DNA of 64,000 bases from Spinacia oleracea (Eukaryota; Streptophyta; Magnoliopsida; Caryophyllales; Amaranthaceae), in the NCBI RefSeq assembly GCF_020520425.1, contig NC_079492.1, positions 117,215,157 to 117,279,156 on the forward strand, written 5' to 3'. The notes under the pieces are model-generated. The model saw only the letters and a program-made list of their open reading frames with translations. It did not search any database and was not told the DNA's origin. Position 1 is the first letter of the stretch. Each line of letters starts with the position of its first letter. Shown here one piece after another: positions 12,301 to 23,308 of this stretch. The position numbers were made by a program, and so were the translations under genes.

Positions 12301-12588
12301 CTAAAGGTTGCGTGTGTAACTCACCATTAGAGATATGATGTAAGGGAAACTATATATTCGTTCAAACTTATTTTAGTTATAAATTGTATGTGCTTGGTCA
12401 ACCATTTTTTTCATGAACTTAACTAAACTTATCTCGACTTTTTTTTGTTTTAAACTAGTGAAAATAAGAGCCTTTAATTAGGATTAAAATTTCCTCAACC
12501 ACTTCCCAAACTATCAAAATAATGGCTACTCCCCGGCTAGAGTAACTAGATCGGAGAATAGTGATTTATTTACTCAGAAAATTAATTA

Positions 12589-12906
12589 CTCCCTTCGTTA
12601 AGAGATATATTTGGCCGGACACGGATATTAAGAAAAATAATTGAATGAAATAAAGTAATAAAACAAGTGGGGTTAGGTAGATATTTTAATAAGTAAAACA
12701 AGTGAGTACCATGTCATTTTAAGGGGTGGGGGGTAAGATGTAGTTATGAAATTATTTGTTTAATAGAGTGGTGGGACATAAGATATATTAGATAGATTAT
12801 TTAATTAGATGGTGATGTTGATAAACTACTAAAAATGACAAGTGTATCTCTTAAATAAATATGACCGAAAAAGGCAAGTATATCCCTTAAATAAATACAG
12901 ATGGAG
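12589..12906. mobile_element. Stowaway-like (Tc1/mariner) MITE, degraded
   Basis: Left end TA|CTCCCTTCGTTAAGAGATA matches the CTCCCTCCGT consensus of plant mariner-type MITEs. The right end contains two successive inverted counterparts (near 12,840-12,870 and 12,873-12,906, ending ATGGAG), as if the right terminus had been locally duplicated. The left TA is present; the right TA is not evident. The interior is AT-rich without genes. Confidence 0.55.
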
Positions 12907-13242
12907 AACAAATTTATCATACTGCAGCATGTTAATTACGGGGTACTACTTAAGTGACGAGTTAATTGAGTATGAAATACGCATTTTTCACGAAATTCTA
13001 AGCTGTAGACAAGCATTTCTCATTTCATTGTCGAAAATCAACATTATTTTTCATGAAATTTTAGGTTGTAGACAAGTATACACTCTGTATCATAATCCAC
13101 AACACTACTTAATCAATATCTACCACAAGTTAACCAGTTCAGCTACATAGATATTCGCTTAAGTCACTATCAAGCATTTCGCATCTGATTGAGATCGACC
13201 CGATGACCTCCAAATCACAAGGTGAGTTCCCCCCATTAACTC

Positions 13243-13427
13243 CAGTGGCGGACCTTGAACGGTTTTATGAGGGGGGCCGGTAGAGAAAAATTAAGCATTA
13301 TACTATATAATTATACAATTATACAATTATACACAAATTTTAGGAGGGCCGTAACTAAAAATACACTACAAAATTTTTCGGCCGGGGGGACCAGGCCCAC
13401 CCCAGCCATCACAAAGATCCGCCACTG
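13243..13427. mobile_element. hAT-type MITE with 8-bp target duplication
   Basis: 185 bp with inverted ends CAGTGGCGGAYC (left CAGTGGCGGACC, right GATCCGCCACTG), flanked by the perfect 8-bp duplication ATTAACTC (13,235-13,242; 13,428-13,435). An 8-bp duplication and CAG-type terminus define the hAT superfamily. There is no coding capacity, so it is mobilised only in trans. Confidence 0.92.
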
Positions 13428-13835
13428 ATTAACTCTATCAACTTATGTTGGTTACATGCATGTTTCTACATATATATGAACCAATTGACCATACGTGAAT
13501 TATTTTAATAAATAATACTCCCTCCGTCCCTTAATACTCGCACCGGTTTGATCGGTGCGGAGTTTAAGGCATTTGAATTGATTTATTAATTTAATGAGTG
13601 TTAGTTGATAGTGAGGTATTTTTTTTAATATAGTTAGTGGGAAATGTGTAAGGGGTGGGGTGGGGTGAGTGGGGGTGTGAATTTTTAAATGATTTTTTGT
13701 AGGGAGTAGGGGTGTAGTTGGGTTAGTAAGTAAGTGTGAGAAATAATGTAATATTGGTAAAAAATTTCATTTATAGAAGCGATGCAAGTATTAAGGGACG
13801 ACCCGAAAAGAAAAGCGGTGCGAGTATTAAGGGAC

Positions 13836-16800
13836 TAATTGCTGACTGCTGTACCCGGGTACAGCCAGCTCTGGCTATACCCCCAAAAACGACGCGCTCA
13901 TATTGTTTGTTCATTCTTGTCGACTGTTTGTTCTTTTTTATTGTACTATTTGTTCATTCTTATTGTACTGATTGTTCTTTCTTGTTGTATTGTTTGTTCT
14001 TTCATGTTGTTTTTTAAATTTATCATCAAATTTTCATAATTGTTGTATTTTTTGTTATTTCTTCTGGAATTTTATGTTCTTTTTTATATTGTTTGTTCTT
14101 TCTTGTTTATTTGTTTGTTTATAATAATCATATGGTTAATGTTCATAATTAAATTCTTCATTAATCTTTTATTCTTTCTTTTTGTATTGTTTGTTCTTTC
14201 TTGTTGTACTGTTTGTTATTTCTTGTTGTTTTTTAAATTCATTCATCAAACTTATTGTTGTATTGTTTGTTCTTTCATGCTGGCTTTAAAATTCATCATA
14301 AAATTGTTCATAATTGTTGTATTGTTTGTTCTTTTTTCTGGAATTTTATGTTCTTTTTTATATTGTTTGTTCTTTTTTGTTGAATTATTTGTTCTTTCTT
14401 GTTTATTTGTTTGTTCATAATAATTATTTGCTTTATTGTTTGTTTTTTCTTGTTGTATTGTTTGTTCTTTCATGTTGGCTTTAAAATTCATCATAAAATT
14501 GTTCATAATTGTTGTATTGTTTGTTCTTTTTTCTGAAATTTTATGTTCTTTTTTATATTGTTTGTTCTTTTTTGTTGAATTATTTGTTTGTTCACAATAA
14601 ATATATGGTTAATGTTCATAATGAAATTGTTCACTTCATTGGTCTTTTATGTTTTTACAAGCGCCTATATTGTTTATTTCTAAATAAATAAATAAATGTT
14701 CATTTCCAAAATAGTAAATGTTCATTCCAAATAAATAAATAAATATTCTTTTCCGAAATAGTAAATGTTCATTTCCGAAATAGTAAATGCTCATTTTTGT
14801 AGTGTATTTCCAAATAAATAAATAAATGTTCATTTCCAAAATAGTAAATGTTCATTCCAAATAAATAAATAAACGTTCATTTTCGAAATAGTAAATGTTC
14901 ATTTTTGTACCAGTATTTGTTCTTTCTTGTTTTATTGTTTGTTCTTTCATGTTGGCTTTAAAATTCATCATAAAATTATTCATAATTGTTGTTTTGGTTG
15001 TTCTTTTTTCTGGAATTTTATGTTCTTTTTTATATTGTTTGTTCTTTTTTGTTGAATTATTTGTTCTTTCTTGTTTATTTGTTTGTTCACAATAAATATA
15101 TGGTTAATGTTCATAATGAAATTGTTCACTTCATTGGTCTTTTATGTTTTTACAAGCGCCTATATTGTTTATTTCCAAATAAATACATAAATGTTCATAT
15201 CCAAAATAGTAAATGTTCATTCCAAATAAATAAATAAATGTTCATTTCCGAAATAGTAAATGCTCATTTTTGTAGTTTATTTCCAAATAAATAAATAAAT
15301 GTTCATTTCCAAAATAGTAAATGTTCATTCCAAATAAATAAATAAATGTTCATTTTCGAAATAGTAAATGTTCATTTTTGTACCAGTATATTAATGTTCA
15401 TTTTAAACAACACAAAACGACATCGTTTTGGATGGGGGTACAGCCAGCTTTGGCTGTACCCGGGTATAGCCAAAAATTTGCGCAATCGCTAATTGCTGTA
15501 CCCGGGTACAGCCAGCTCTGGCTGTACCCCCCAAAAATGACGCGCTCATATTGTTTGTTCATTCCTGTCGACTGTTTGTTCTTTTTTATTGTACTGTTTG
15601 TTCATTCTTATTGTACTGTTTGTTCATTCTTGTTGTACTGTTTGTTCTTTCTTGTTGTATTGTTTGTTCTTTCATGTTGTTTTTTAAATTCATCATCAAA
15701 TTTTCATAATTGTTGTTTTTTTGTTCTTTCTTCTGGAATTTTATGTTATTTTTTATATTGTTTGTTCTTTCTTATTTATTTGTTTGTTTATAATAATCAT
15801 ATGGTTAATATTCATAATTAAACTCTTCATTAATCTTTTATTCTTTCTTTTTGTATGGTTTGTTCTTTCTTGTTGTACTGTTTGTTTTTTCTTGTTGTTT
15901 TTTAAATTCATTCATCAAACTTATTGTTGTATTGTTTGTTCTTTCATGTTGGCTTTAAAATTCATCATAAAATTGTTCATAATTGTTGTATTGTTTGTTC
16001 TTTTTTCTGGAATTTTATGTTCTTTTTTATATTGTTTGTTCTTTTTTCTGGAATTTTATGTTCTTTCTTGTTTATTTGTTTGTTCATGATAATTATCTGC
16101 TTTATTGTTTGTTCTTTCTTGTTGTATTGTTTGTTCTTTCATGTTGGCTTTAAAATTCATCATAAAATTGTTCATAATTGTTGTATTATTTGTTCTTTTT
16201 TCTGGAATTTTATGTTCTTTTTTATATTGTTTGTTCTTTTTTGTTGAATTATTTGTTCTTTCTTGTTTATTTGTTTGTTCATAATAATTATTTGCTTTAT
16301 TGTTTGTTTTTTCTTGTTGTATTGTTTGTTCTTTCATGTTGGCTTTAAAATTCATCATAAAATTGTTCATAATTGTTGTATTGTTTGTTCTTTTTTCTGA
16401 AATTTTATGTTCTTTTTTATATTGTTTGTTCTTTTTTGTTGAATTATTTGTTTGTTCACAATAAATATATGGTTAATGTTCATAATGAAATTGTTCACTT
16501 CATTGGTCTTTTATGTTTTTACAAGCGCCTATATTGTTTTTTTCTAAATAAATAAATAAATGTTCATTTCCAAAATAGTAAATGTTCATTCCAAATAAAT
16601 AAATAAATATTCTTTTCCGAAATAGTAAATGTTCATTTCCGAAATAGTAAATGCTCATTTTTGTAGTGTATTTCCAAATAAATAAATAAATGTTCATTTC
16701 CAAAATAGTAAATGTTCATTCCAAATAAATAAATAAACGTTCATTTTCGAAATAGTAAATGTTCATTTTTGTACCAGTATTTGTTCTTTCTTGTTTTATT

Positions 16801-19800
16801 GTTTGTTCTTTCATGTTGGCTTTAAAATTCATCATAAAATTATTCATAATTGTTGTTTTGGTTGTTCTTTTTTCTGGAATTTTATGTTCTTTTTTATATT
16901 GTTTGTTCTTTTTTGTTGAATTATTTGTTCTTTCTTGTTTATTTGTTTGTTCACAATAAATATATGGTTAATGTTCATAATGAAATTGTTCACTTCATTG
17001 GTCTTTTATGTTTTTACAAGCGCCTATATTGTTTATTTCCAAATAAATACATAAATGTTCATATCCAAAATAGTAAATGTTCATTCCAAATAAATAAATA
17101 AATGTTCATTTCCGAAATAGTAAATGCTCATTTTTGTAGTTTATTTCCAAATAAATAAATAAATGTTCATTTCCAAAATAGTAAATGTTCATTCCAAATA
17201 AATAAATAAATGTTCATTTTCGAAATAGTAAATGTTCATTTTTGTACCAGTATATTAATGTTCATTTTAAACAACACAAAACGACATCGTTTTGGATGGG
17301 GGTACAGCCAGCTTTGGCTGTACCCGGGTATAGCCAAAAATTTGCGCAATCGCTAATTGCTGTACCCGGGTACAGCCAGCTCTGGCTGTACCCCCCAAAA
17401 ATGACGCGCTCATATTGTTTGTTCATTCCTGTCGACTGTTTGTTCTTTTTTATTGTACTGTTTGTTCATTCTTATTGTACTGTTTGTTCATTCTTGTTGT
17501 ACTGTTTGTTCTTTCTTGTTGTATTGTTTGTTCTTTCATGTTGTTTTTTAAATTCATCATCAAATTTTCATAATTGTTGTTTTTTTGTTCTTTCTTCTGG
17601 AATTTTATGTTATTTTTTATATTGTTTGTTCTTTCTTATTTATTTGTTTGTTTATAATAATCATATGGTTAATATTCATAATTAAACTCTTCATTAATCT
17701 TTTATTCTTTCTTTTTGTATGGTTTGTTCTTTCTTGTTGTACTGTTTGTTTTTTCTTGTTGTTTTTTAAATTCATTCATCAAACTTATTGTTGTATTGTT
17801 TGTTCTTTCATGTTGGCTTTAAAATTCATCATAAAATTGTTCATAATTGTTGTATTGTTTGTTCTTTTTTCTGGAATTTTATGTTCTTTTTTATATTGTT
17901 TGTTCTTTTTTCTGGAATTTTATGTTCTTTCTTGTTTATTTGTTTGTTCATGATAATTATCTGCTTTATTGTTTGTTCTTTCTTGTTGTATTGTTTGTTC
18001 TTTCATGTTGGCTTTAAAATTCATCATAAAATTGTTCATAATTGTTGTATTATTTGTTCTTTTTTCTGGAATTTTATGTTCTTTTTTATATTGTTTGTTC
18101 TTTTTTGTTGAATTATTTGTTCTTTCTTGTTTATTTGTTTATTCATAATAATTATTTGCTTTATTGTTTGTTTTTTCTTGTTGTATTGTTTGTTCTTTCA
18201 TGTTGGCTTTAAAATTCATCATAAAATTGTTCATAATTGTTGTATTGTTTGTTCTTTTTTCTGAAATTTTATGTTCTTTTTTATATTGTTTGTTCTTTTT
18301 TGTTGAATTATTTGTTTGTTCACAATAAATATATGGTTAATGTTCATAATGAAATTGTTCACTTCATTGGTCTTTTATGTTTTTACAAGCGCCTATATTG
18401 TTTTTTTCTAAATAAATAAATAAATGTTCATTTCCAAAATAGTAAATGTTCATTCCAAATAAATAAATAAATATTCTTTTCCGAAATAGTAAATGTTCAT
18501 TTCCGAAATAGTAAATGCTCATTTTTGTAGTGTATTTCCAAATAAATAAATAAATGTTCATTTCCAAAATAGTAAATGTTCATTCCAAATAAATAAATAA
18601 ACGTTCATTTTCGAAATAGTAAATGTTCATTTTTGTACCAGTATTTGTTCTTTCTTGTTTTATTGTTTGTTCTTTCATGTTGGCTTTAAAATTCATCATA
18701 AAATTATTCATAATTGTTGTTTTGGTTGTTCTTTTTTCTGGAATTTTATGTTCTTTTTTATATTGTTTGTTCTTTTTTGTTGAATTATTTGTTCTTTCTT
18801 GTTTATTTGTTTGTTCACAATAAATATATGGTTAATGTTCATAATGAAATTGTTCACTTCATTGGTCTTTTATGTTTTTACAAGCGCCTATATTGTTTAT
18901 TTCCAAATAAATACATAAATGTTCATATCCAAAATAGTAAATGTTCATTCCAAATAAATAAATAAATGTTCATTTCCGAAATAGTAAATGCTCATTTTTG
19001 TAGTTTATTTCCAAATAAATAAATAAATGTTCATTTCCAAAATAGTAAATGTTCATTCCAAATAAATAAATAAATGTTCATTTTCGAAATAGTAAATGTT
19101 CATTTTTGTACCAGTATATTAATGTTCATTTTAAACAACACAAAACGACATCGTTTTGGATGGGGGTACAGCCAGCTTTGGCTGTACCCGGGTATAGCCA
19201 AAAATTTGCGCAATCGCTAATTGCTGTACCCGGGTACAGCCAGCTCTGGCTGTACCCCCCAAAAATGACGCGCTCATATTGTTTGTTCATTCCTGTCGAC
19301 TGTTTGTTCTTTTTTATTGTACTGTTTGTTCATTCTTATTGTACTGTTTGTTCATTCTTGTTGTACTGTTTGTTCTTTCTTGTTGTATTGTTTGTTCTTT
19401 CATGTTGTTTTTTAAATTCATCATCAAATTTTCATAATTGTTGTTTTTTTGTTCTTTCTTCTGGAATTTTATGTTATTTTTTATATTGTTTGTTCTTTCT
19501 TATTTATTTGTTTGTTTATAATAATCATATGGTTAATATTCATAATTAAACTCTTCATTAATCTTTTATTCTTTCTTTTTGTATGGTTTGTTCTTTCTTG
19601 TTGTACTGTTTGTTTTTTCTTGTTGTTTTTTAAATTCATTCATCAAACTTATTGTTGTATTGTTTGTTCTTTCATGTTGGCTTTAAAATTCATCATAAAA
19701 TTGTTCATAATTGTTGTATTGTTTGTTCTTTTTTCTGGAATTTTATGTTCTTTTTTATATTGTTTGTTCTTTTTTCTGGAATTTTATGTTCTTTCTTGTT

Positions 19801-20269
19801 TATTTGTTTGTTCATGATAATTATCTGCTTTATTGTTTGTTCTTTCTTGTTGTATTGTTTGTTCTTTCATGTTGGCTTTAAAACATATTCATCATAAAAT
19901 TGTTCATAATTGTTGTATTATTTGTTCTTTTTTCTGGAATTTTATGTTCTTTTTTATATTGTTTGTTCTTTTTTGTTGAATTATTTGTTCTTTTTTGTTT
20001 ATTTGTTTGTTCACAATAAATATATGGTTAATGTTCATAATGAAATTATTCACTTCATTGGTCTTTTATGTTTTTACAAGCGCCTATATTGTTTATTTCC
20101 AAATAAATAATAAATGTTCATTTCCAAAATAGTAAATGTTCATTCCAAATAAATAAATAAATGTTCTTCCGAAATAGTAAATGTTCATTTTTATACCAGT
20201 ATATTAATGTTCATTTTAAACAACACAAAACGACATCGTTTTGGATGGGGGTACAGCCAAAAATTTGCG
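13836..20269. mobile_element. TGTTC-word element (putative Mutator-like, non-coding), tandemly amplified
   Basis: A 6,434-bp insertion flanked by the perfect 9-bp duplication TTAAGGGAC (13,827-13,835; 20,270-20,278), which fits the Mutator-like class. The left end reads TAATTGCTG then CTGTACCCGGGTACAGCC; the right end reads ACAAAACGACATCGTTTTGG then GGGGGTACAGCC and AAAAATTTGCG. The ends are related as imperfect inverted repeats sharing GGCTGTACCCCC. The body is made of TGTTC words (TTGTTTGTTCTTTCTTG, AAATGTTCATTCC) with no plausible protein; its Phe/Leu/Cys-rich ORFs are repeat artefacts. Four head-to-tail units are present: 13,836-15,489, 15,490-17,353, 17,354-19,217 and 19,218-20,269. Confidence 0.8.
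15490..19217 (+). repeat. Two near-identical 1,864-bp tandem units
   Basis: Landmarks recur exactly 1,864 bp apart (for example the junction TAATTGCTGTACCCGGGTAC at 15,490, 17,354 and 19,218). The two full units differ by very few bases; I noticed one G/A difference (16,279 region versus 18,143 region). Within each unit are shorter repeats of TGTTCTTTC words and an AT-rich AAATAAATAAATAAATG block. The first (1,654 bp) and last (1,052 bp) units of the element are shorter variants. Confidence 0.92.
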
Positions 20270-20288
20270 TTAAGGGACGGAGGGAGTA

Positions 20289-20916
20289 TTACTTCGTAAC
20301 ATTTGCAAATAGTTGGATCAGTATAACTATTCTCTTAATTAGTTCACTCATTATTAAACACGCGTTAAATTATTACATCTATGATCTATATCAAAGACGT
20401 ACTATCCAAAAGATAGGAGGAATTCAACAATTTAGAGTTGAATCTCATTTTATAATCCAAAGAATCAGAGCACGTCGACGTTTCTTAGCATCACAAATCA
20501 GACAACAAGCTACCTACCAATTATCCATGTGTTAAAAAATCCATTAAAAACAAGTTTAAAAATTATTGTCTAGACAGCGTCTAAGTTTTATTGTCATCAT
20601 TTTGATAATTACAAATTAACTACCTAACATAGTTTACTTTTTGTATCCTAATTCCAACTTGTTTGCGTCGGTGAATTTATTTGAAGTTTTTTACCGAATA
20701 AATTTTCAGCCGGCGTAGTTTATCGTCAACATCGACGCATCTTGCCAGCTACTAATGATTATGAAAGTGTTATTTGCATTTTAATAAATATATTCGAACA
20801 AAAATGTCCAAATTCATAAAAAGATTAGGTCAATTCGACTTGTTATTAGCAAGGTGGCATCAAATAACGAAGTAATTAAAAATAATAGTAAGACTTGCTC
20901 AACCTAAGGATGACCT
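20289..20916. other. Upstream intergenic region of the extensin-like gene
   Basis: About 630 bp of AT-rich sequence between the Stowaway end and the TATA box. An open frame at 20,161-20,535 straddles the transposon boundary and is not credible. No specific regulatory motif beyond the TATA box could be assigned with confidence. Confidence 0.5.
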
Positions 20917-20924
20917 TATATAAA
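20917..20924 (+). promoter_or_regulatory. TATA box of the extensin-like gene
   Basis: TATATAAA at 20,917-20,924 lies 75 bp before the chosen ATG. A transcription start around 20,948-20,955 (the CCACAACTCACTC context) would give a 5' UTR of about 45-50 bases, normal for a plant cell-wall protein gene. Confidence 0.7.
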
Positions 20925-20998
20925 GCCCTCGTGCAAACTTGATATTCCACAACTCACTCATTTCATCATATTTCCATCGAGAGAAATTTTACAATAAA

Positions 20999-22147
20999 AT
21001 GGCTCTCCAACATGCTTCTTTCTTGTCCTTCCTTCTCTTGGCTTTGCTAACAATTTCAACTGCTAGTGATTCTTATTCTTACAACCCTACTCCATCATAC
21101 AAGACACCAACCTATTCTCCGGTTTACACTCCTTCCCCAGTTTACAAATCTCCTGTTTACACCTCATCTCCAGTGTACAAATCCCCAGTTTACACACCGT
21201 CCCCTATGTACAAATCACCAGTTTACACACCATCCCCTGTGTACAAGTCACCAATTTACAAGTCACCGATTTATACCCCATCCCCGGTTTACAAGTCACC
21301 AGTTTACACTCCATCACCGGTTTACAAGTCACCAGTGTCCACTCCATCCCCCGTATACAAGTCTCCAGTATACACTCCATCGCCCGTATATAAGTCTCCT
21401 GTTTACACCCCATCACCGATTTATAAGTCTCCAGTTTACACTCCATCACCTGTGTACAAGTCACCGATTTACACTCCATCGCCTGTTTACAAGTCTCCAG
21501 TTTACACTCCATCCCCTGTTTATACCCCATCTCCGGTGTACAAGTCTCCAGTTTACACCCCAAGCCCAGTGTACAAATCCCCTATTTACACTCCAAAGCC
21601 GATGTATAAGTCCCCTGTTTATACCCCGTCCCCAGTGTATAAGCCTCCAGTTTACACCCCATCCCCAGTGTACAAGTCTCCAGTTTACACTCCATCTCCG
21701 GTTTACAAGTCTCCAATTTATACCCCATCTCCGGTTTACAAGTCTCCAATTTATACCCCATCCCCAGTTTACAAGTCTCCAGTTTATACCCCATCCCCGG
21801 TTTACAAGTCTCCAGTTTACACCCAATCACCGGTGTACAAGTCTCCAGTTTACACTCCATCGCCGGTTTACAAATCGCCAGTTTACACTCCATCTCCTGT
21901 TTACAAGTCTCCAGTTTACACCACCCCATCACCAGTGTACAAATCACCTGTTTACACTCCATCGCCGATCTACAAGTCACCAGTTTACACTCCATCTCCT
22001 GTTTACAAGTCACCGGTTTACACCCCTTCTCCAGTGTATAAGACTCCTATATACACCCCATCACCGATTTACAAATCTCCTGTTTACTCTCCTTCCCCAG
22101 TTTACAAAGCCCCTGCGTATACTCCAAGTCCTTCATATGGGTATTAA
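20999..22147 (+). CDS. Extensin/PRP-like tyrosine-rich proline-repeat cell-wall protein
   Basis: A single-exon 382-residue protein. The ATG at 20,999 is chosen over an in-frame ATG at 20,939 because it directly begins a signal peptide (MALQHASF... with a Leu-rich core, cleavage near TAS-DSYSY) and lies at a normal distance from the TATA box. After residue 35 the protein is almost entirely an 11-residue repeat, SPVYKSPVYTP, in about thirty copies, with variants such as PIYK, PMYK and PVSTP, ending PSPSYGY. There are no SPPPP blocks, so it is nearer to Lys/Tyr-rich proline-rich proteins than to classical extensins. It is expected to be secreted, hydroxylated on proline and cross-linked in the wall through Tyr and Lys; that is family knowledge. 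It is the only host gene in the window that looks whole. Confidence 0.93.
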   Translation: MALQHASFLSFLLLALLTISTASDSYSYNPTPSYKTPTYSPVYTPSPVYKSPVYTSSPVYKSPVYTPSPMYKSPVYTPSPVYKSPIYKSPIYTPSPVYKSPVYTPSPVYKSPVSTPSPVYKSPVYTPSPVYKSPVYTPSPIYKSPVYTPSPVYKSPIYTPSPVYKSPVYTPSPVYTPSPVYKSPVYTPSPVYKSPIYTPKPMYKSPVYTPSPVYKPPVYTPSPVYKSPVYTPSPVYKSPIYTPSPVYKSPIYTPSPVYKSPVYTPSPVYKSPVYTQSPVYKSPVYTPSPVYKSPVYTPSPVYKSPVYTTPSPVYKSPVYTPSPIYKSPVYTPSPVYKSPVYTPSPVYKTPIYTPSPIYKSPVYSPSPVYKAPAYTPSPSYGY

Positions 22148-22264
22148 GAGGATACTTAGCCAAATAATGGTTTTAGTTTTGTTTGCACAATATTTTAAGT
22201 AACTCAGAATGAGGTTGGGTGAATTGTTGTTCTATTACGTGTTATTGTATTTTACTTCTTTATT

Positions 22265-22300
22265 TATATTCAAATGAATGAATAATTTATTTAATTATCC
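22265..22300 (+). terminator. Possible polyadenylation signal of the extensin-like gene
   Basis: About 130 bp after the stop codon lies an AT-rich stretch with AATGAATAATTT, near-matches to the AATAAA signal. Plant signals are loose, so this is positional inference only. Confidence 0.35.
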
Positions 22301-22526
22301 ATGCATTTTTTTTATTTAGTGCAAACTTAAATTTTTATACGAATAGCATACTACTATAATTGCATACATCCGATCCCCTAGCATTAATTTGTTCGATTTT
22401 ATTGCTTTACACTCCATAATATTCAAAATAATAATCCATAATTACTTTCTTATTTCAAAATTTTCCACTTCGTAATCATATCCACATATGACCACATTAG
22501 CTCTCTCTTCCACGTATTATAATACT

Positions 22527-22557
22527 AGTTTACGGTCCGTGCCTTGCACAGGTCTTT
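22527..22557 (-). mobile_element. Candidate Helitron 3' terminus (minus strand)
   Basis: Read on the minus strand the sequence is a short hairpin (CCTGTGCAAGGCACGG) followed after a few bases by AAACTAG and then T. A hairpin upstream of CTAG inserted before T is the Helitron 3' end pattern. The matching 5' TC end could not be located to the right, so the extent is unknown. Confidence 0.35.
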
Positions 22558-22691
22558 TGCAAATTACATTTCGATCTAATGTTTGTTAATAATATAGTAA
22601 TATACTTCGTATGTGATATCACGTACTGCTATTAAGATTGTCAAGAAATTAACAACGCCATTTCTAACTTAAAAATTGAATTAAATGGGTA

Positions 22692-22775
22692 AAAATTGAA
22701 TTAAAATACCCATTTAAGTACTTACATATTATGAAAATTGAATTAAAATACCCATTTAAGTACTTACATATTATG
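22692..22775 (+). repeat. Perfect 42-bp tandem duplication
   Basis: The unit starting AAAATTGAATTAAAATACCC and ending TTATG is present twice in direct succession (22,692-22,733 and 22,734-22,775) without mismatch. It lies in otherwise featureless intergenic DNA and is a recent local duplication. Confidence 0.9.
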
Positions 22776-23160
22776 AAACTAAATCGTTGGTGCCTACTGT
22801 CTAGTGATAGTAATCTTCTTGAATTTTTTCCATTGCTTTGTTTTCTCGGCTACAAGAGAGATCATAATGGTCTTGTCCTACATGAAATGTTATATGTTAC
22901 GTACATATGTAAAATTAATCACAACTTTAAATAATTTTAAAAAGAAAATTCATCATCTTATAAGGTTGTTGTTACTTAATTTCACATTGTTCGTGTATAT
23001 CTTGCACTCAAAGAGAAGCATAATCCTTCTATCGATATCTTTGTTATTTTCTACTTTTAAAGTGTAATATGTAGTATTATCAATCAAAGAGATAATAAAA
23101 ATATTAACCAGGGAACTACATTGTTAAAGCTATACTTCCTCGCTACATCTCCATTTGTTT

Positions 23161-23308
23161 GCCTTGTAGAGAAAATAGGATAAGACTTGAGCCAAAATTT
23201 TACAAGGAGATGGGATATATTATTTTTTAAACTTGCCTTGTAGAGAAAATAGGATAAGACTTGAGCCAAAATTTTACAAGGAGATGGGATATATTATCTT
23301 TTAAACTT
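23161..23308 (+). repeat. 74-bp tandem duplication
   Basis: The unit starting GCCTTGTAGAGAAAATAGGA occurs at 23,161-23,234 and 23,235-23,308 with one visible mismatch. No gene or transposon end overlaps it. Confidence 0.9.

Larger units (their letters stand above)
13518..20286. mobile_element. Stowaway-type MITE split by a 6.4-kb insertion
   Basis: The left end at 13,518 (CTCCCTCCGTCCCTTAATAC, after TA 13,516-13,517) and the right end at 20,286 (GACGGAGGGAG, before TA 20,287-20,288) are mirror-image termini of one element. The left part spans 13,518-13,835 and the right remnant is 20,279-20,286, giving an original MITE of about 326 bp. The insertion landed inside the right inverted repeat and duplicated TTAAGGGAC. 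Confidence 0.9.

Noticed and set aside
13839-20110. Many hydrophobic Phe/Leu/Cys-rich open frames on both strands
   Set aside because: They arise from TTGTTTGTTCTTTC-type repeats, recur with the 1,864-bp unit, and lack any recognisable protein feature beyond composition.
20161-20535. 124-codon ORF after the tandem element
   Set aside because: It begins inside the transposon, crosses its target duplication and the Stowaway end, and resembles no family.
21066-22202. Overlapping long ORFs on both strands across the extensin-like gene
   Set aside because: They are alternative frames of the 33-bp repeat; only the frame with signal peptide and SPVYKSPVYTP repeat fits a known family and the promoter.
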